From Bacteroidaceae bacterium (lineage in GTDB: Bacteria; Bacteroidota; Bacteroidia; Bacteroidales; Bacteroidaceae): a stretch of 43,147 nucleotides of DNA. Below, one piece after another: positions 19,248 to 27,652 of this stretch. Made by a program: the position numbers and the translations under genes. Each line of letters starts with the position of its first letter. The stretch's first letter is position 1. The notes under the pieces are model-generated. The model was not told the origin of the DNA, did not search any database, and saw only the letters and a list, made by a program, of their open reading frames with translations. Where the stretch lies: the NCBI GenBank assembly GCA_017445145.1, contig JAFSVI010000030.1, forward strand, positions 1-43,147, written 5' to 3'.

Positions 19248-21448
19248 ACCTCACCACTCCCATAACCTATCTCCCCGGCGTGGGGCCTGCCCGCGCCAAG
19301 CTGCTTACCGACGAGCTCCACGTCTCGACGTTCGGCGACTTGCTCCATTGCTTCCCCTACAAGCACATCGACCGCACGCGCCTCTACTACATCCACGAGC
19401 TAACGGCCGATATGCCCTTCGTGCAGCTCCGGGGCGAGATCCTCAGCTACGAGGAGGAAGGCACCGGCCGCAAGCGGCGCCTCGTGGCCCACTTCACCGA
19501 CGGGCGCCGTGTCATAGACCTGGTGTGGTTCCAGGCCTCGGCCTTCAAGTGGGTACGCACCACATACCCCGCCGGCAAGCGCCTCATCGCCTTCGGCCGC
19601 CCCAATGTGTTCAACGGCCACCTGAACATCCCACACCCCGACCTCGACGACGCCGACACCCTGCAGCTTGGCAAGATGGGGCTCATGCCCTACTACCACA
19701 CCACCGAGCGCATGAAGCGCGGCGGCATCAACAGCCGTGCCATGGAACGCTTCACCAAGACGCTGCTGCAGAAGCTGGGCTTCGCCATCGGCGCCGCCGG
19801 AGCCACCCCGGCGGGTGAGGTGGGGCAGGGCAGCGGTGGCGGCGACAGCGCTGCTGCGGCCCTCTTCCCCGACTATCTCCCCCCGTTTCTCATCCATCGC
19901 CTGGCGCTGATGCCGCTGGCACAGTCGCTGCGCGCCATGCACTATCCCGCCACGGCCGACGAGCTGCGGCGTGCCACCTACCGCCAGAAGTTCGAGGAGC
20001 TGTTCTTCATCCAGCTCAACATACTGCGCTTCACGCGCCAGCGCCAGCTCGCGGTGAGCGGCCACGTCTTTGCCCGCGTGGGCGCTATGTTCAACACCTT
20101 CTACCACGAGCACCTGCCCTTCCAGCTCACCACGGCCCAGAAGCGTGTCATCCGCGAGATGCACGCCGACATGCGCTCGGGCCGCCAGATGAACCGCCTG
20201 CTGCAGGGCGACGTGGGTTCGGGCAAGACGCTCGTGGCGCTGATGCTCACCCTCCTGGCCATCGACAACGGCTTCCAGGCCTGTGTGATGGCGCCCACCG
20301 AGATTCTTGCCGAGCAGCACTATGCCACCTTCACCGCCATGCTCAGCGCCATGCCCGTGCGCGTGGAGCTTCTCACGGGCGCCGTGAAGGGCAAGCGCCG
20401 CAAACCCGTGATTGAAGGCACGCGCCGGGGCGAGGTCCACATCCTCATCGGCACCCACGCCGTGCTGGAGGACGCCGTGGAGTTTGCACGCCTGGGGCTG
20501 GTGGTCATCGACGAGCAGCACCGCTTCGGCGTGGCGCAGCGCGCGCGGCTGTGGGACAAGAGCCGCGGCGCGGCGGCAGGCGGCGCGGCGTCGGTGTGCT
20601 ACCCCCACGTGCTGGTCATGACGGCCACGCCCATCCCGCGCACGCTGGCCATGACGCTCTATGGCGACCTCGACGTGAGCGTCATCGACGAGCTGCCGCC
20701 CGGGCGCAAACCCATAGAGACGCGCCACTACTGGCAGGAGCGTGCCGAGAGCCTCTACCGTGGCATCCGCGCCGAGGTGGCCAAGGGGCGTCAGGTGTAT
20801 GTGGTCTATCCGCTTATCAGCGAGAGTGAGAAAATCGACATCCAGAACCTCGAGGCAGGCTACGAGCAGTGGTGCCGGCGCTTCCCCGACCTGCGCATCT
20901 CCAAGGTCCACGGCCGCATGAAGAGCGCCGAGAAGGATGCCGAGATGGCGCGCTTCGTCAGCGGCGAGACACAGATCCTCGTGGCCACGACGGTCATCGA
21001 GGTGGGCGTGAACGTGCCCAACGCCTCCGTCATGGTCATTCAGAATGCCGAGCGATTTGGCCTGGCACAGCTCCACCAGCTGCGCGGCCGCGTGGGGCGC
21101 GGTGCCGAGCAGAGCTACTGCATCCTTGTGACGAAGTACGAGCTGTCGCGCGAGACGCGCCAGCGCATCGACATCATGTGCCAGACCAACGACGGCTTCG
21201 AGATTGCCGAGGCCGACCTGCGCCTGCGCGGACCCGGCGACATCGAGGGCACGCAGCAGAGCGGCACCGCCTTTGACCTCCATGTGGCCAACCTGGCGCG
21301 CGACGGACAGCTCGTGCAGCTGGCGCGCGACACGGCCGCCGAGGTGCTCGATGCCGACCCCACCGGCACGTCGGCCGAGTATGCACCGCTATGGCGCCAC
21401 CTTGCCGCCTTGGGCAAGGACGCCATCGACTGGAGCAACATATCGTGA
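19244..21448 (+). CDS. recG: ATP-dependent DNA helicase RecG, apparent ATA start
   Basis: 734 residues from 19244. Remodels stalled replication forks and Holliday junctions. The wedge/OB domain (about 1-250) begins [13 protein letters not shown]. The helicase core has GDVGSGKT (Walker A, near 322), PTEILAEQH, the DEQHRFG box (near 422), [27 protein letters not shown] and QLRGRVGRG. No ATG, GTG or TTG precedes the conserved N-terminus in frame: the first codon fitting the family start (M-D-L) is ATA 19244, overlapping the ispD stop. The next possible starts are GTG 19280, which would remove the first helix of the domain, and an ATG well inside it. An extra Gly/Ala-rich linker ([14 protein letters not shown], from 19797) sits between the wedge domain and FPDYLPP. 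Confidence 0.92.
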   Translation: MDLTTPITYLPGVGPARAKLLTDELHVSTFGDLLHCFPYKHIDRTRLYYIHELTADMPFVQLRGEILSYEEEGTGRKRRLVAHFTDGRRVIDLVWFQASAFKWVRTTYPAGKRLIAFGRPNVFNGHLNIPHPDLDDADTLQLGKMGLMPYYHTTERMKRGGINSRAMERFTKTLLQKLGFAIGAAGATPAGEVGQGSGGGDSAAAALFPDYLPPFLIHRLALMPLAQSLRAMHYPATADELRRATYRQKFEELFFIQLNILRFTRQRQLAVSGHVFARVGAMFNTFYHEHLPFQLTTAQKRVIREMHADMRSGRQMNRLLQGDVGSGKTLVALMLTLLAIDNGFQACVMAPTEILAEQHYATFTAMLSAMPVRVELLTGAVKGKRRKPVIEGTRRGEVHILIGTHAVLEDAVEFARLGLVVIDEQHRFGVAQRARLWDKSRGAAAGGAASVCYPHVLVMTATPIPRTLAMTLYGDLDVSVIDELPPGRKPIETRHYWQERAESLYRGIRAEVAKGRQVYVVYPLISESEKIDIQNLEAGYEQWCRRFPDLRISKVHGRMKSAEKDAEMARFVSGETQILVATTVIEVGVNVPNASVMVIQNAERFGLAQLHQLRGRVGRGAEQSYCILVTKYELSRETRQRIDIMCQTNDGFEIAEADLRLRGPGDIEGTQQSGTAFDLHVANLARDGQLVQLARDTAAEVLDADPTGTSAEYAPLWRHLAALGKDAIDWSNIS

Positions 21449-21540
21449 GGCGGGGGTGCTAAAAAAGTGGTAGCAAGTGTTAAAAGCACACTGTATTCCG
21501 CTAAAAAACTGCACTTTTAACATCTTTTTCATGCACATTG

Positions 21541-21572
21541 CTTGCAGATGTCTGCGCAATACTATATATTTG
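21541..21572 (+). promoter_or_regulatory. Promoter of the 37-residue peptide gene
   Basis: TATATTTG (21565-21572) fits TAnnTTTG and CTTG (21541-21544) lies 20 bases upstream. A 59-base leader precedes the ATG at 21632. Upstream (21479-21521), the arms GTTAAAAG and CTTTTAAC form an 8-bp inverted repeat with a long loop, which could end recG transcription or bind a regulator. Confidence 0.55.
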
Positions 21573-21631
21573 CGCTCAGAAACCGCGACAACAACTCATT
21601 AACAATATTGGAACCATAAAACCCTTGACCC

Positions 21632-21745
21632 ATGAAACCGAAACCCAAGATGCACAATCAGGAGGACTATGAACTCGACAACTATCTCAACGACGAGGAC
21701 CTCCGCTACAGTGCCGACAGCAACGGCACCGTTTGGTACAGCTGA
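21632..21745 (+). CDS. 37-residue acidic peptide, unknown function
   Basis: Short ORF between recG and the convergent PHP gene, starting MKPKPKMHNQ, with a central DYELDNYLNDEDLRY and ending GTVWYS. A basic, Pro-containing head is followed by an Asp/Glu/Tyr-rich body. No membrane helix, signal peptide or cysteine. It is framed by its own promoter (21541-21572) and a strong hairpin terminator (21772-21806), which is the main reason to believe it is a gene. It uses the same GC-rich wobble codons as neighbouring genes (GAC, CTC, TAC, AAC), another sign of coding. Not recognised as any named family. Confidence 0.65.
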   Translation: MKPKPKMHNQEDYELDNYLNDEDLRYSADSNGTVWYS

Positions 21746-21771
21746 GAATCACTACCATCAACACATCCGAC

Positions 21772-21806
21772 AAGCCCGCCACGCGCTCTGTGCGCCTGGC
21801 GGGCTT
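21772..21806 (+). terminator. Hairpin terminator after the 37-residue peptide gene
   Basis: AAGCCCGCCA (21772-21781) pairs perfectly with TGGCGGGCTT (21797-21806), with further GCGC/GCGC pairing inside. It is followed on the plus strand by a T-rich stretch (GCCTCTTTCTC). It lies between convergent genes and ends 9 bases before the PHP gene stop, so it may work in both directions. Confidence 0.75.
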
Positions 21807-21815
21807 GCCTCTTTC

Positions 21816-22529
21816 TCAGGCTATGTGCAGGTAGTCCATGGCCACGCGCGGCTGCCAGTTGAGGATGAGTTCCTCGGGGAAGGCCGTCTCGCGCAGAAGC
21901 GGCAGGGCGTAGCCGTAGTCGCCGATGGCGCATGCGATGTGTGCGTCGGATGCCAGGATGATGGGCACATCCATCTTGCGGCACAGGCGCAGCAGCTCGA
22001 GGTTGTTCTCCCTGGCGCCGTGCATGTGGCGCACGGGCTTGAGGCTGCATGAGTTCACCTCCAGCAGCGTCTGCGTCTCTGCGGCCGCGCGCACCAGCGG
22101 TTCGAAGTCGAGGTCGGCGGTGCCGTCGGCCGGATGGCTGATGATGTGTGTCCAGGGGTTGTGTATGGCAGCGAGGAGGCCGTCGGTGTTCTGCGTGCGT
22201 GTGCCTGGCGTCCAGCACAGACGGTGCACTCCGGCTATGCGCAGGTCGCAGCATGCGAGGTGGCGCTCGTCGAGGTCGAGGCGCCCTGTGGTGTCGAGAA
22301 TGTTGACCTCGGCGCCGAGAAGGAGCCTCACGCCGCACATCTGCCGCGGCACGACGTGCAGGTTGCGGAAGTAGATGGGGTCGCATGTGCCGGGTATGCT
22401 CGGGCCGTGCTCCGTCACACCGAGGATTTGTATTCCGCGCCGTGCGGCTTCCTCGGCCATCTCGTGCAGGGTGGAAAAGGCATGCCCGGAGACTATGGTG
22501 TGCGTGTGTAGGTCGATGAGAGTGGTCAT
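21816..22529 (-). CDS. PHP-domain phosphoesterase, YcdX-like
   Basis: 237 residues. Metal-binding PHP motifs in order: DLHTHTIVSGHAFST (first His pair), GVTEHGPSIPG, a glutamate in LLLGAEVNIL, AGVHR, ISHPADGT, LEVNS and LASDAHIACAIGDY. The arrangement fits the YcdX group of trinuclear-zinc phosphatases, cytoplasmic enzymes of uncertain natural substrate. It stands alone on the minus strand between two plus-strand small genes. No clear TAnnTTTG element was seen upstream. Confidence 0.9.
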   Translation of the reverse strand: MTTLIDLHTHTIVSGHAFSTLHEMAEEAARRGIQILGVTEHGPSIPGTCDPIYFRNLHVVPRQMCGVRLLLGAEVNILDTTGRLDLDERHLACCDLRIAGVHRLCWTPGTRTQNTDGLLAAIHNPWTHIISHPADGTADLDFEPLVRAAAETQTLLEVNSCSLKPVRHMHGARENNLELLRLCRKMDVPIILASDAHIACAIGDYGYALPLLRETAFPEELILNWQPRVAMDYLHIA

Positions 22530-22588
22530 AAATGTTAAAAAAAGGATGTTTTTCTGTTGTTATCTTTCGTTGTTTGGCAGAAAAGAAG

Positions 22589-22596
22589 TAACTTTG
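22589..22596 (+). promoter_or_regulatory. -7 promoter element for the His-rich membrane protein
   Basis: TAACTTTG fits TAnnTTTG, 26 bases before the ATG at 22623; TTTC at 22565-22568 is the only weak -33 candidate at the right spacing. Confidence 0.5.
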
Positions 22597-22622
22597 CGCC
22601 AATTATACTAACGCTATTATCC

Positions 22623-22907
22623 ATGGCAGACACTAAAGACACTCACCACCACCACCATCACCACCACCATCATTCCAGTCGTCGCAAGCATTTTCTGCGC
22701 CGGGCAATGCGCGAATCCGTGCTCCTGGCGCTCACCGTGGCAGCCGCACTGTGTGTGCTGCTCGTGATGTATTGCGGCGTGAAGGACAACCCCAACCTGG
22801 TGGCGCTGCTGCGCCTGGCCCTGCCGGCCTTTTTGCTTGTCGGGGCGGTGGTGGGCTTGGGCAACTGGCTCGTGGCGCGCTACCGCTACGACCGCGACCG
22901 CAACTGA
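22623..22907 (+). CDS. Small membrane protein with natural ten-histidine run
   Basis: 94 residues from ATG 22623 (MADTKDT); the 22 upstream in-frame codons include the promoter and are not likely to be translated. Residues 8-17 are ten consecutive histidines, followed by a basic stretch (SSRRKHFLRRAMRES). Two hydrophobic helices (about 33-51 and 58-80) are joined by CGVKDNPNL, and the C-terminus is basic (ARYRYDRDRN), which puts both ends in the cytoplasm. The layout resembles small two-helix proteins of unknown role. The His run could bind Ni, Zn or Cu, but the adjacent genes (PHP enzyme, cation antiporter) do not prove a metal function. Confidence 0.75.
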   Translation: MADTKDTHHHHHHHHHHSSRRKHFLRRAMRESVLLALTVAAALCVLLVMYCGVKDNPNLVALLRLALPAFLLVGAVVGLGNWLVARYRYDRDRN

Positions 22908-22990
22908 GCGGCCTTGCCGCCGCACGTGTGGCAGCTCTTTCCAGCTTGTGCTGTGCTGCGTGCTGACACGTGTGGCCGCTTTTGTCGGCT

Positions 22991-25231
22991 TCATGCCGCG
23001 ACCCCTTGTGCCGCTTGCTCCAGGCTGGCCAGGTGTGGCGCATCGCCCACAACCCAGATGATGTCGCCTGCGTGCAGTGGCGAGCGCGGGTTGACAGCCG
23101 TCAGTGTGTCGCTGCCCTCGGCCTCCAGCCCCACCACGAGGGCGTGGTAGCGCTCGCGTATGCCGCTTTCCTGTATGTTCTTCCCGGCGAGTGCCGACTC
23201 GGCGCCCACGACGATGCGGTTGAGCTTCATCTCAGCCTCCTGAGGGGTGTCGGCCTTCTGCGACTGTGCCGCCAGCTCGTTGCCGAAGGCCGCCAGCTGC
23301 TCGTCGGAGCCAATCACCGTGAGCTGGTCGCCGGGCAGGATGCGCGTGGTGCCCGAGGGGATGTTGATGCGCTGTGTGCCGCGTATGATGGCCGCCACTT
23401 GCACGCCGTAGCGGCGCCCGAGGCTGAGTTCAGCCAGCGTGCTGCCGGCCCATGCGTTGCCGATGGGTATGGTGTAGTCCGTGAGGTGTACGTCGCGCTC
23501 TATGAGGCGTCCGGCAAACTGCGGTTTGCCGTGGTTGTCGCGTTCGTTGAGGTTGTCGGTGAAGGTGCGCTCCATGCGCCATGCCTGGCGGCTGAGGGTG
23601 CGGCTCTGCAGGATGGCGATGAGCGTGGCAGCGACGACGCTGAAGAGTACGTAGCCGTGCCACTCCACTGTCTGTGCGAGCACATATCCCACCATGGCCG
23701 CCACGATAATCACCCGCAGCAGGTGCACGGCGATGAGCGGCGCGCGGTTCACGTGGTTGCCGTGCCACAGCGCCTGGAACTCGGGGCTGATGTTGTGCTT
23801 GAGCATGATGGTGCGCAGGAAGGGCGCTAAGAGGAGAATGGTGGCAGCGGCGGTGATGAGTTCTGTCCACTGCTCCGGGAGGAAGCGCGCGAGCTGTGGC
23901 TCGGCAAAGCGCGACATGGCGATGATGATGGCCCAGCACAACACGCCGTAGATGAGCAGCGTCTGCCCCACGCCGGTGAGATAGACGCGCCACTGGCTCT
24001 GCTGGCCCGCCACGGTGGGCGCGCCGCTGGCGTATTTGTTGAGCAGGTTCTTCCAGCGCTCGGGCAGGAGGCGCTCCACGACGGCGTGGGCGGGCAGCGC
24101 CAGGCGTATCATGTAGGGCGTGGTGAAGGTGGTGAACACCGACACGGCGACGACGATGGGGTAGAGGTAGTCGCTGGTGACGCCCAGCGAGGTGCCCAGT
24201 GTGGCGAGGATGAAGGCGAACTCGCCAATCTGCGTGAGCGAGAAGCTGCACTGCATGGCCACCTTCAGCGGCTGGCCGGCGAGGAGGAAGCCCATGGTGC
24301 CGAACAGCGTCTGCCCCACCATGATGGCGGCGATGATGGCGATGATGGGTGCGGCATACTCCACGATGAGCTGCACATCCACCATCATGCCCACGGAGAC
24401 GAAGAAGATGGCGCCGAAGAGGTTCTTCACGGGGGTGATGAGGTGCTCGATGCGTGGCGCCTCGAGCGTCTCGGCCAGGATGCTGCCCATGATGAAGGCT
24501 CCGAAGGCGGGCGAGAAGCCCACGGCCGATGCCACCACCACCATGCCGAAGCACAGCCCCAGCGCCACGATGAGCAGCGTCTCGTCGCCCAGCAGCGCCT
24601 TGGCCTTGCGCAGGAACAGCGGCACGAGGTATATGCCTACGACAAACCACAGCACGAGGAAGAACACGAGCTTCGAGATGCTGCCCATCATCTGCAAGCC
24701 CTCGAACTGCTGGCTCACGGCCAGCGTGGAGAGCATGACCATCATCACTATGGCCAGTATGTCCTCGATGATGAGCACGCTGAGCACCATGCCGGCGAAG
24801 CGCTGCTGCCTGAGGCCCATGTCGTCGAAGGCTTTGAAGATAATCGTCGTCGAGGACATGGCCAGCATGCCGCCGAGGAAGATGCAGTCCATCTGCCCCC
24901 AGCCGAAGAGCAGCCCCGTGCTGTAGCCTATCGACATCATGGCGAGGATGACGGCCGAGGCGGCGATGATGGGAGCCGACCCCATCTTGAGTATCTTCTT
25001 GAATGAGAATTCCAGCCCCAGTGCGAAGAGCAGGAAGATGACACCGATGTCCGACCACAGGTGGATGTGTTCGAGGTCGGTGACGCTCGGCATGTAGGGC
25101 ATGTTGGGCGAGGCAAGGAAGCCTGCCACGATGTAGCCGAGCACGAGGGGTTGCTTGAGCCACTTGAAGAGCAGTGTCATGGCTCCGGCACAGATGAGGA
25201 TGAGTGCCAGGTCGGCGATCATTGGTTCCAT
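22991..25231 (-). CDS. CPA2-family cation:proton antiporter with two TrkA-C domains
   Basis: 746 residues. The first 390 or so form the Na+/H+ exchanger domain (about 12 helices), with GYIVAGFLASP, FLLFALGLEFSFKKI, the MSSTTIIFKAFDDMG crossing and GFSPAFGAFIMGSILAET. A second membrane block (about 415-560, several helices) has no name that I recognise. The cytoplasmic end contains two TrkA-C (RCK-C) domains: AELSLGRRYGVQVAAIIRG with LPGDQLTVIG, then RERYHALVVGLE with HAGDIIWVVGD. A full NAD-binding TrkA-N domain, present in KefB/KefC, is not seen. Probably K+ or Na+ efflux in exchange for protons. It follows the MscS gene by 16 bases. Confidence 0.88.
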   Translation of the reverse strand: MEPMIADLALILICAGAMTLLFKWLKQPLVLGYIVAGFLASPNMPYMPSVTDLEHIHLWSDIGVIFLLFALGLEFSFKKILKMGSAPIIAASAVILAMMSIGYSTGLLFGWGQMDCIFLGGMLAMSSTTIIFKAFDDMGLRQQRFAGMVLSVLIIEDILAIVMMVMLSTLAVSQQFEGLQMMGSISKLVFFLVLWFVVGIYLVPLFLRKAKALLGDETLLIVALGLCFGMVVVASAVGFSPAFGAFIMGSILAETLEAPRIEHLITPVKNLFGAIFFVSVGMMVDVQLIVEYAAPIIAIIAAIMVGQTLFGTMGFLLAGQPLKVAMQCSFSLTQIGEFAFILATLGTSLGVTSDYLYPIVVAVSVFTTFTTPYMIRLALPAHAVVERLLPERWKNLLNKYASGAPTVAGQQSQWRVYLTGVGQTLLIYGVLCWAIIIAMSRFAEPQLARFLPEQWTELITAAATILLLAPFLRTIMLKHNISPEFQALWHGNHVNRAPLIAVHLLRVIIVAAMVGYVLAQTVEWHGYVLFSVVAATLIAILQSRTLSRQAWRMERTFTDNLNERDNHGKPQFAGRLIERDVHLTDYTIPIGNAWAGSTLAELSLGRRYGVQVAAIIRGTQRINIPSGTTRILPGDQLTVIGSDEQLAAFGNELAAQSQKADTPQEAEMKLNRIVVGAESALAGKNIQESGIRERYHALVVGLEAEGSDTLTAVNPRSPLHAGDIIWVVGDAPHLASLEQAAQGVAA

Positions 25232-25247
25232 AGTGCTGTGGGGGGTG

Positions 25248-26171
25248 TTATGGTTGTGTGGTGTGGATGGTGAGCTGCGGGAAGGGGAAGCCGATGCCCT
25301 CGGCGTTGAAGCGGGTGTAGATGTTCTCGTTCATGGCGAAGAGCACGTCCCAATAGTCGGCATTGTTGCACCAGGCACGCGCCAGGATGTTGACGGAGCT
25401 GTCGGCCAGCTCCTGAAGATAGACCACCGGCGCGGGCACGGTGAGGATGCGCGCATCGGCCGCCATGAGGTCCATGAGCACGCGGCGCACGCGCTCCACG
25501 TCCTGTCCGTACTCCACGCTGACGGTCCAGTCCAGGCGTCGCGTGGGGTACTTGTTGTAGTTGGTGATGGTGCCGCTGCTCATGGCGCCGTTGGGCACGA
25601 AGACCTGGCGGCCGTCGGGCGTCTGCAGGATGGTGTGGAAAATCTGTATGGCGATGACGGTGCCCGCCGTGCCTTGCGCCTCGAGCCAGTCGCCCACCTT
25701 GTAGGGCTTGAGGAAGAGGATGACGATGCCTCCGGCCAGGTTCTGCAGGTTGCCGCTCAGGGCCATGCCCACGGCCACGCCGAAGGAGGCGAGCAGCGCG
25801 GCGAAGCTCGTGGTGTTCACGCCCAGCGCCCCCACCACGCTCACGATGAGCAGCACCTGCAGCACTATTCCCACGAGGCTCTCCGCGAAGGTGCGCACGG
25901 AGACTTCCACCTTGCGCCGCTCGAGGAATCGCGACAGGAGGTAGTTGAGCAGACGGATGATGTAGTGGCCCACCATGTAGAGTATGGCGGCCATGAGGAT
26001 GTGCTTGCCGGCGTCGAGGCCCCAGTCTATGAGCTGGCTCATGACCTGCTCCCAGCGCACGTTGCCGCTGGCCAGCTCCTGAGCGGCGTTTTCCAGGCGG
26101 GTGCGTGCCACGCTGTCGGCTGCCGCTATGGCAGCGGCGTCGGGCGCGATGGCTTGTAGTGTGTGTAGCAT
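25248..26171 (-). CDS. Small-conductance mechanosensitive channel (MscS family)
   Basis: 307 residues from ATG 26171 (MLHTLQAIAP), with the promoter element 40 bases upstream. A hydrophilic N-terminal helix is followed by three membrane helices; the pore-lining third one has the Gly/Ala pattern FAALLASFGVAVGMALSGNLQNLAGG. The MscS beta domain follows (FLKPYKVGDWLEAQGTAGTV, VFVPNGAMSSGTITNY), then the C-terminal alpha/beta domain. Opens on membrane stretch to release solutes after osmotic downshock. Pairing with a cation antiporter in one transcript suggests a joint role in osmotic and ion balance. Confidence 0.93.
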   Translation of the reverse strand: MLHTLQAIAPDAAAIAAADSVARTRLENAAQELASGNVRWEQVMSQLIDWGLDAGKHILMAAILYMVGHYIIRLLNYLLSRFLERRKVEVSVRTFAESLVGIVLQVLLIVSVVGALGVNTTSFAALLASFGVAVGMALSGNLQNLAGGIVILFLKPYKVGDWLEAQGTAGTVIAIQIFHTILQTPDGRQVFVPNGAMSSGTITNYNKYPTRRLDWTVSVEYGQDVERVRRVLMDLMAADARILTVPAPVVYLQELADSSVNILARAWCNNADYWDVLFAMNENIYTRFNAEGIGFPFPQLTIHTTQP

Positions 26172-26210
26172 TGTTGTGTGTGTTGGTTGTTGGTGTTTGC
26201 AAAAACGCTG

Positions 26211-26218
26211 CAAAGTTA
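26211..26218 (-). promoter_or_regulatory. -7 promoter element for the MscS/antiporter pair
   Basis: TAACTTTG on the minus strand fits TAnnTTTG, 40 bases before the ATG at 26171. No clear -33 match. Confidence 0.5.
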
Positions 26219-26292
26219 CGGCTTTATCGACACGTAGCGGACACCGGGCGCGTTAAAAAAGCGTAACGCCACCACCTCCCGACACACACCAT

Positions 26293-26354
26293 GCCGCCGA
26301 TGCCCGGGGCGTCGGCGGCAAGCAACGGACAGGCCGCTGGCGGCCACTGGCCGC
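26293..26354 (-). terminator. Two GC-rich hairpins after the DUF4332 gene
   Basis: GCGGCC (26340-26345) and GGCCGC (26349-26354) form a perfect 6-bp stem with a 3-base loop directly after the stop codon. A second perfect 8-bp stem, GCCGCCGA/TCGGCGGC (26293-26300 and 26312-26319), lies 20 bases on. Neither is followed by a long U run, so termination is only suggested. Confidence 0.4.
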
Positions 26355-26762
26355 TTAGTAGGTCATTACGGGTTCGAGTTCCTGTGCCTGGGCAACCATC
26401 TTGCGCACTTCCTTGAGGCTGGGCACGCGGCCCACGAGGTGGCGCTCGGCGTTGACCTCTTCGAGCTTGGGCTGGAGGTTTTCGGGCACGCGGTGGCGAA
26501 ATTCCTTCACTGTATCTACGCCTGCCACCTCGAGCAGCTCGGCAAATTGCGGGCCGATGCCCTTGATGCGGAACAGGTCGGCGTGGTTGGTCCAGCGCAG
26601 GATGAGCTTCTCGCTGATGCCTGTCTGCTCGGCCAGCTCCTGGCGCCCCTTGGGTGCGGCGCAGCGTTCGAGCAGTTGCGACACTTTCTCGATGCCGGCG
26701 GCAACGAGCTTCTCGGCATAGACATCACCTACGCCCTCGATTTGAATGATTTTGTAAGCCAT
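26355..26762 (-). CDS. DUF4332 helix-hairpin-helix protein
   Basis: 135 residues. Two helix-hairpin-helix units are visible: IEGVGDVYAEKLVAAGIEKV near the N-terminus and FRIKGIGPQFAELLEVAGV at 62-80. This matches DUF4332, a small family whose fold suggests DNA or RNA backbone binding; its actual role is unknown. It is a single-gene unit with a promoter of its own (26806-26836) and hairpins after the stop. Confidence 0.82.
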   Translation of the reverse strand: MAYKIIQIEGVGDVYAEKLVAAGIEKVSQLLERCAAPKGRQELAEQTGISEKLILRWTNHADLFRIKGIGPQFAELLEVAGVDTVKEFRHRVPENLQPKLEEVNAERHLVGRVPSLKEVRKMVAQAQELEPVMTY

Positions 26763-26805
26763 GATTTTAGAAGGTTAGTGAATAGAGGAAAGCGATAATC
26801 CGTCG

Positions 26806-26836
26806 CAAAATTACTATGTTTTGCGCAACGTTGCAA
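26806..26836 (-). promoter_or_regulatory. Promoter of the DUF4332 gene
   Basis: On the minus strand, TAATTTTG (26806-26813) fits TAnnTTTG and TTGC (26833-26836) lies exactly 19 bases upstream. The surrounding DNA is markedly AT-rich, and the palindrome GCGCAACGTTGC overlaps the -33 side. Confidence 0.6.
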
Positions 26837-26898
26837 GCTTTTCAGCGTTTTTTTGTGCCAAAATGGCGAAAAAATACCCCGCAATGCCTCCCCTGGCA

Positions 26899-27552
26899 TC
26901 ACAGATAGTCGGCCAGAAGGTGCCACAACGCCATTATGTGGCACGCCGACCCCGCCAGCACGCACACGTGGAACACGGTGTGGACATACGGGCGGTTGTG
27001 GGAGAGGGCATAGACCACGGCGCCGCCGATGTAGCCCACGCCCTCGGCCAGAAGCCAGCCCACCGTGGCCGCCGACACGCAGCCCACAAACACGGGGAAC
27101 ACGGCCAGCACCGACAGCCCCATGAGGCAGAAGCACACGGTCTCGATGTGGCTGTGCTCGCGGAGGCCACGGAAGCTGACGACCGTGCCCACCGCCGCCG
27201 CCGTGGCCACGAAGGCCAGCAGCCCGGCGCCCCACCGCCCGGTGCAGGGCAGCGAGGGCAGCGTGAAGGCGGCATAGCTGCCCGCTATGTGCCAGTAGAT
27301 GGCGGCGTGGTCGATGATGCGCAGGCGCTCGCGCACGGCGCTGCGCGTGGCGGGCCAGGCGTGATAGACCGTCGATGCGCCGTAGCTGGCGAGCATGCCG
27401 GCGGCATAGAGCGCCATGCCGATGGTGGCGGCCACGTTGCCGGCGGCGATGGTGCGCGCCAGCATCATGGCCAGCACCACGGCGCCGCCCACGGCACCCA
27501 CGGCGTGGGTGGCGGCGTTCCAGTTGTCTTCGGTGCGGCTGTAGCGTATCAT
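26899..27552 (-). CDS. Hemolysin III / PAQR-family membrane protein
   Basis: 217 residues from ATG 27552 (MIRYSRTEDNWNAATH); the longer frame upstream runs back through the terminator and the end of the EF-G paralogue and is a shadow. Seven membrane helices. The PAQR metal-site pattern is present: N-terminal Asn and His (NAATHAVGAVGG), STVYHAW with LRIIDHAAIYWHIAGSYA, and C-terminal HTVFHVCVLAGSACHIMAL, which supply the Ser/His/Asp/His set. Bacterial members are often called HlyIII or YqfA; evidence for true haemolysis is weak, and an enzyme-like role in membrane lipids is suspected for the family. Confidence 0.88.
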   Translation of the reverse strand: MIRYSRTEDNWNAATHAVGAVGGAVVLAMMLARTIAAGNVAATIGMALYAAGMLASYGASTVYHAWPATRSAVRERLRIIDHAAIYWHIAGSYAAFTLPSLPCTGRWGAGLLAFVATAAAVGTVVSFRGLREHSHIETVCFCLMGLSVLAVFPVFVGCVSAATVGWLLAEGVGYIGGAVVYALSHNRPYVHTVFHVCVLAGSACHIMALWHLLADYL

Positions 27553-27568
27553 GGCTGTGGGTGAGTGC

Positions 27569-27600
27569 AAAGCCCGGGGTGCGTGTGCGCCTCGGGCTTT
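27569..27600 (-). terminator. Hairpin after the EF-G paralogue gene
   Basis: AAAGCCCG (27569-27576) and CGGGCTTT (27593-27600) form a perfect 8-bp stem between the EF-G paralogue stop and the hemolysin III start, 53 bases past the stop. The U tail is short. Confidence 0.5.
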
Positions 27601-27652
27601 GTCGTGGTGTGCCCTTGCGGGCGGCATGTGTGTGGTGTGTGTGGCCGAGGTC

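Noticed and set aside
19400-21283. 627-codon minus-strand frame opposite recG
   Set aside because: His/Gly/Ala-rich mirror of recG with no recognisable motif.
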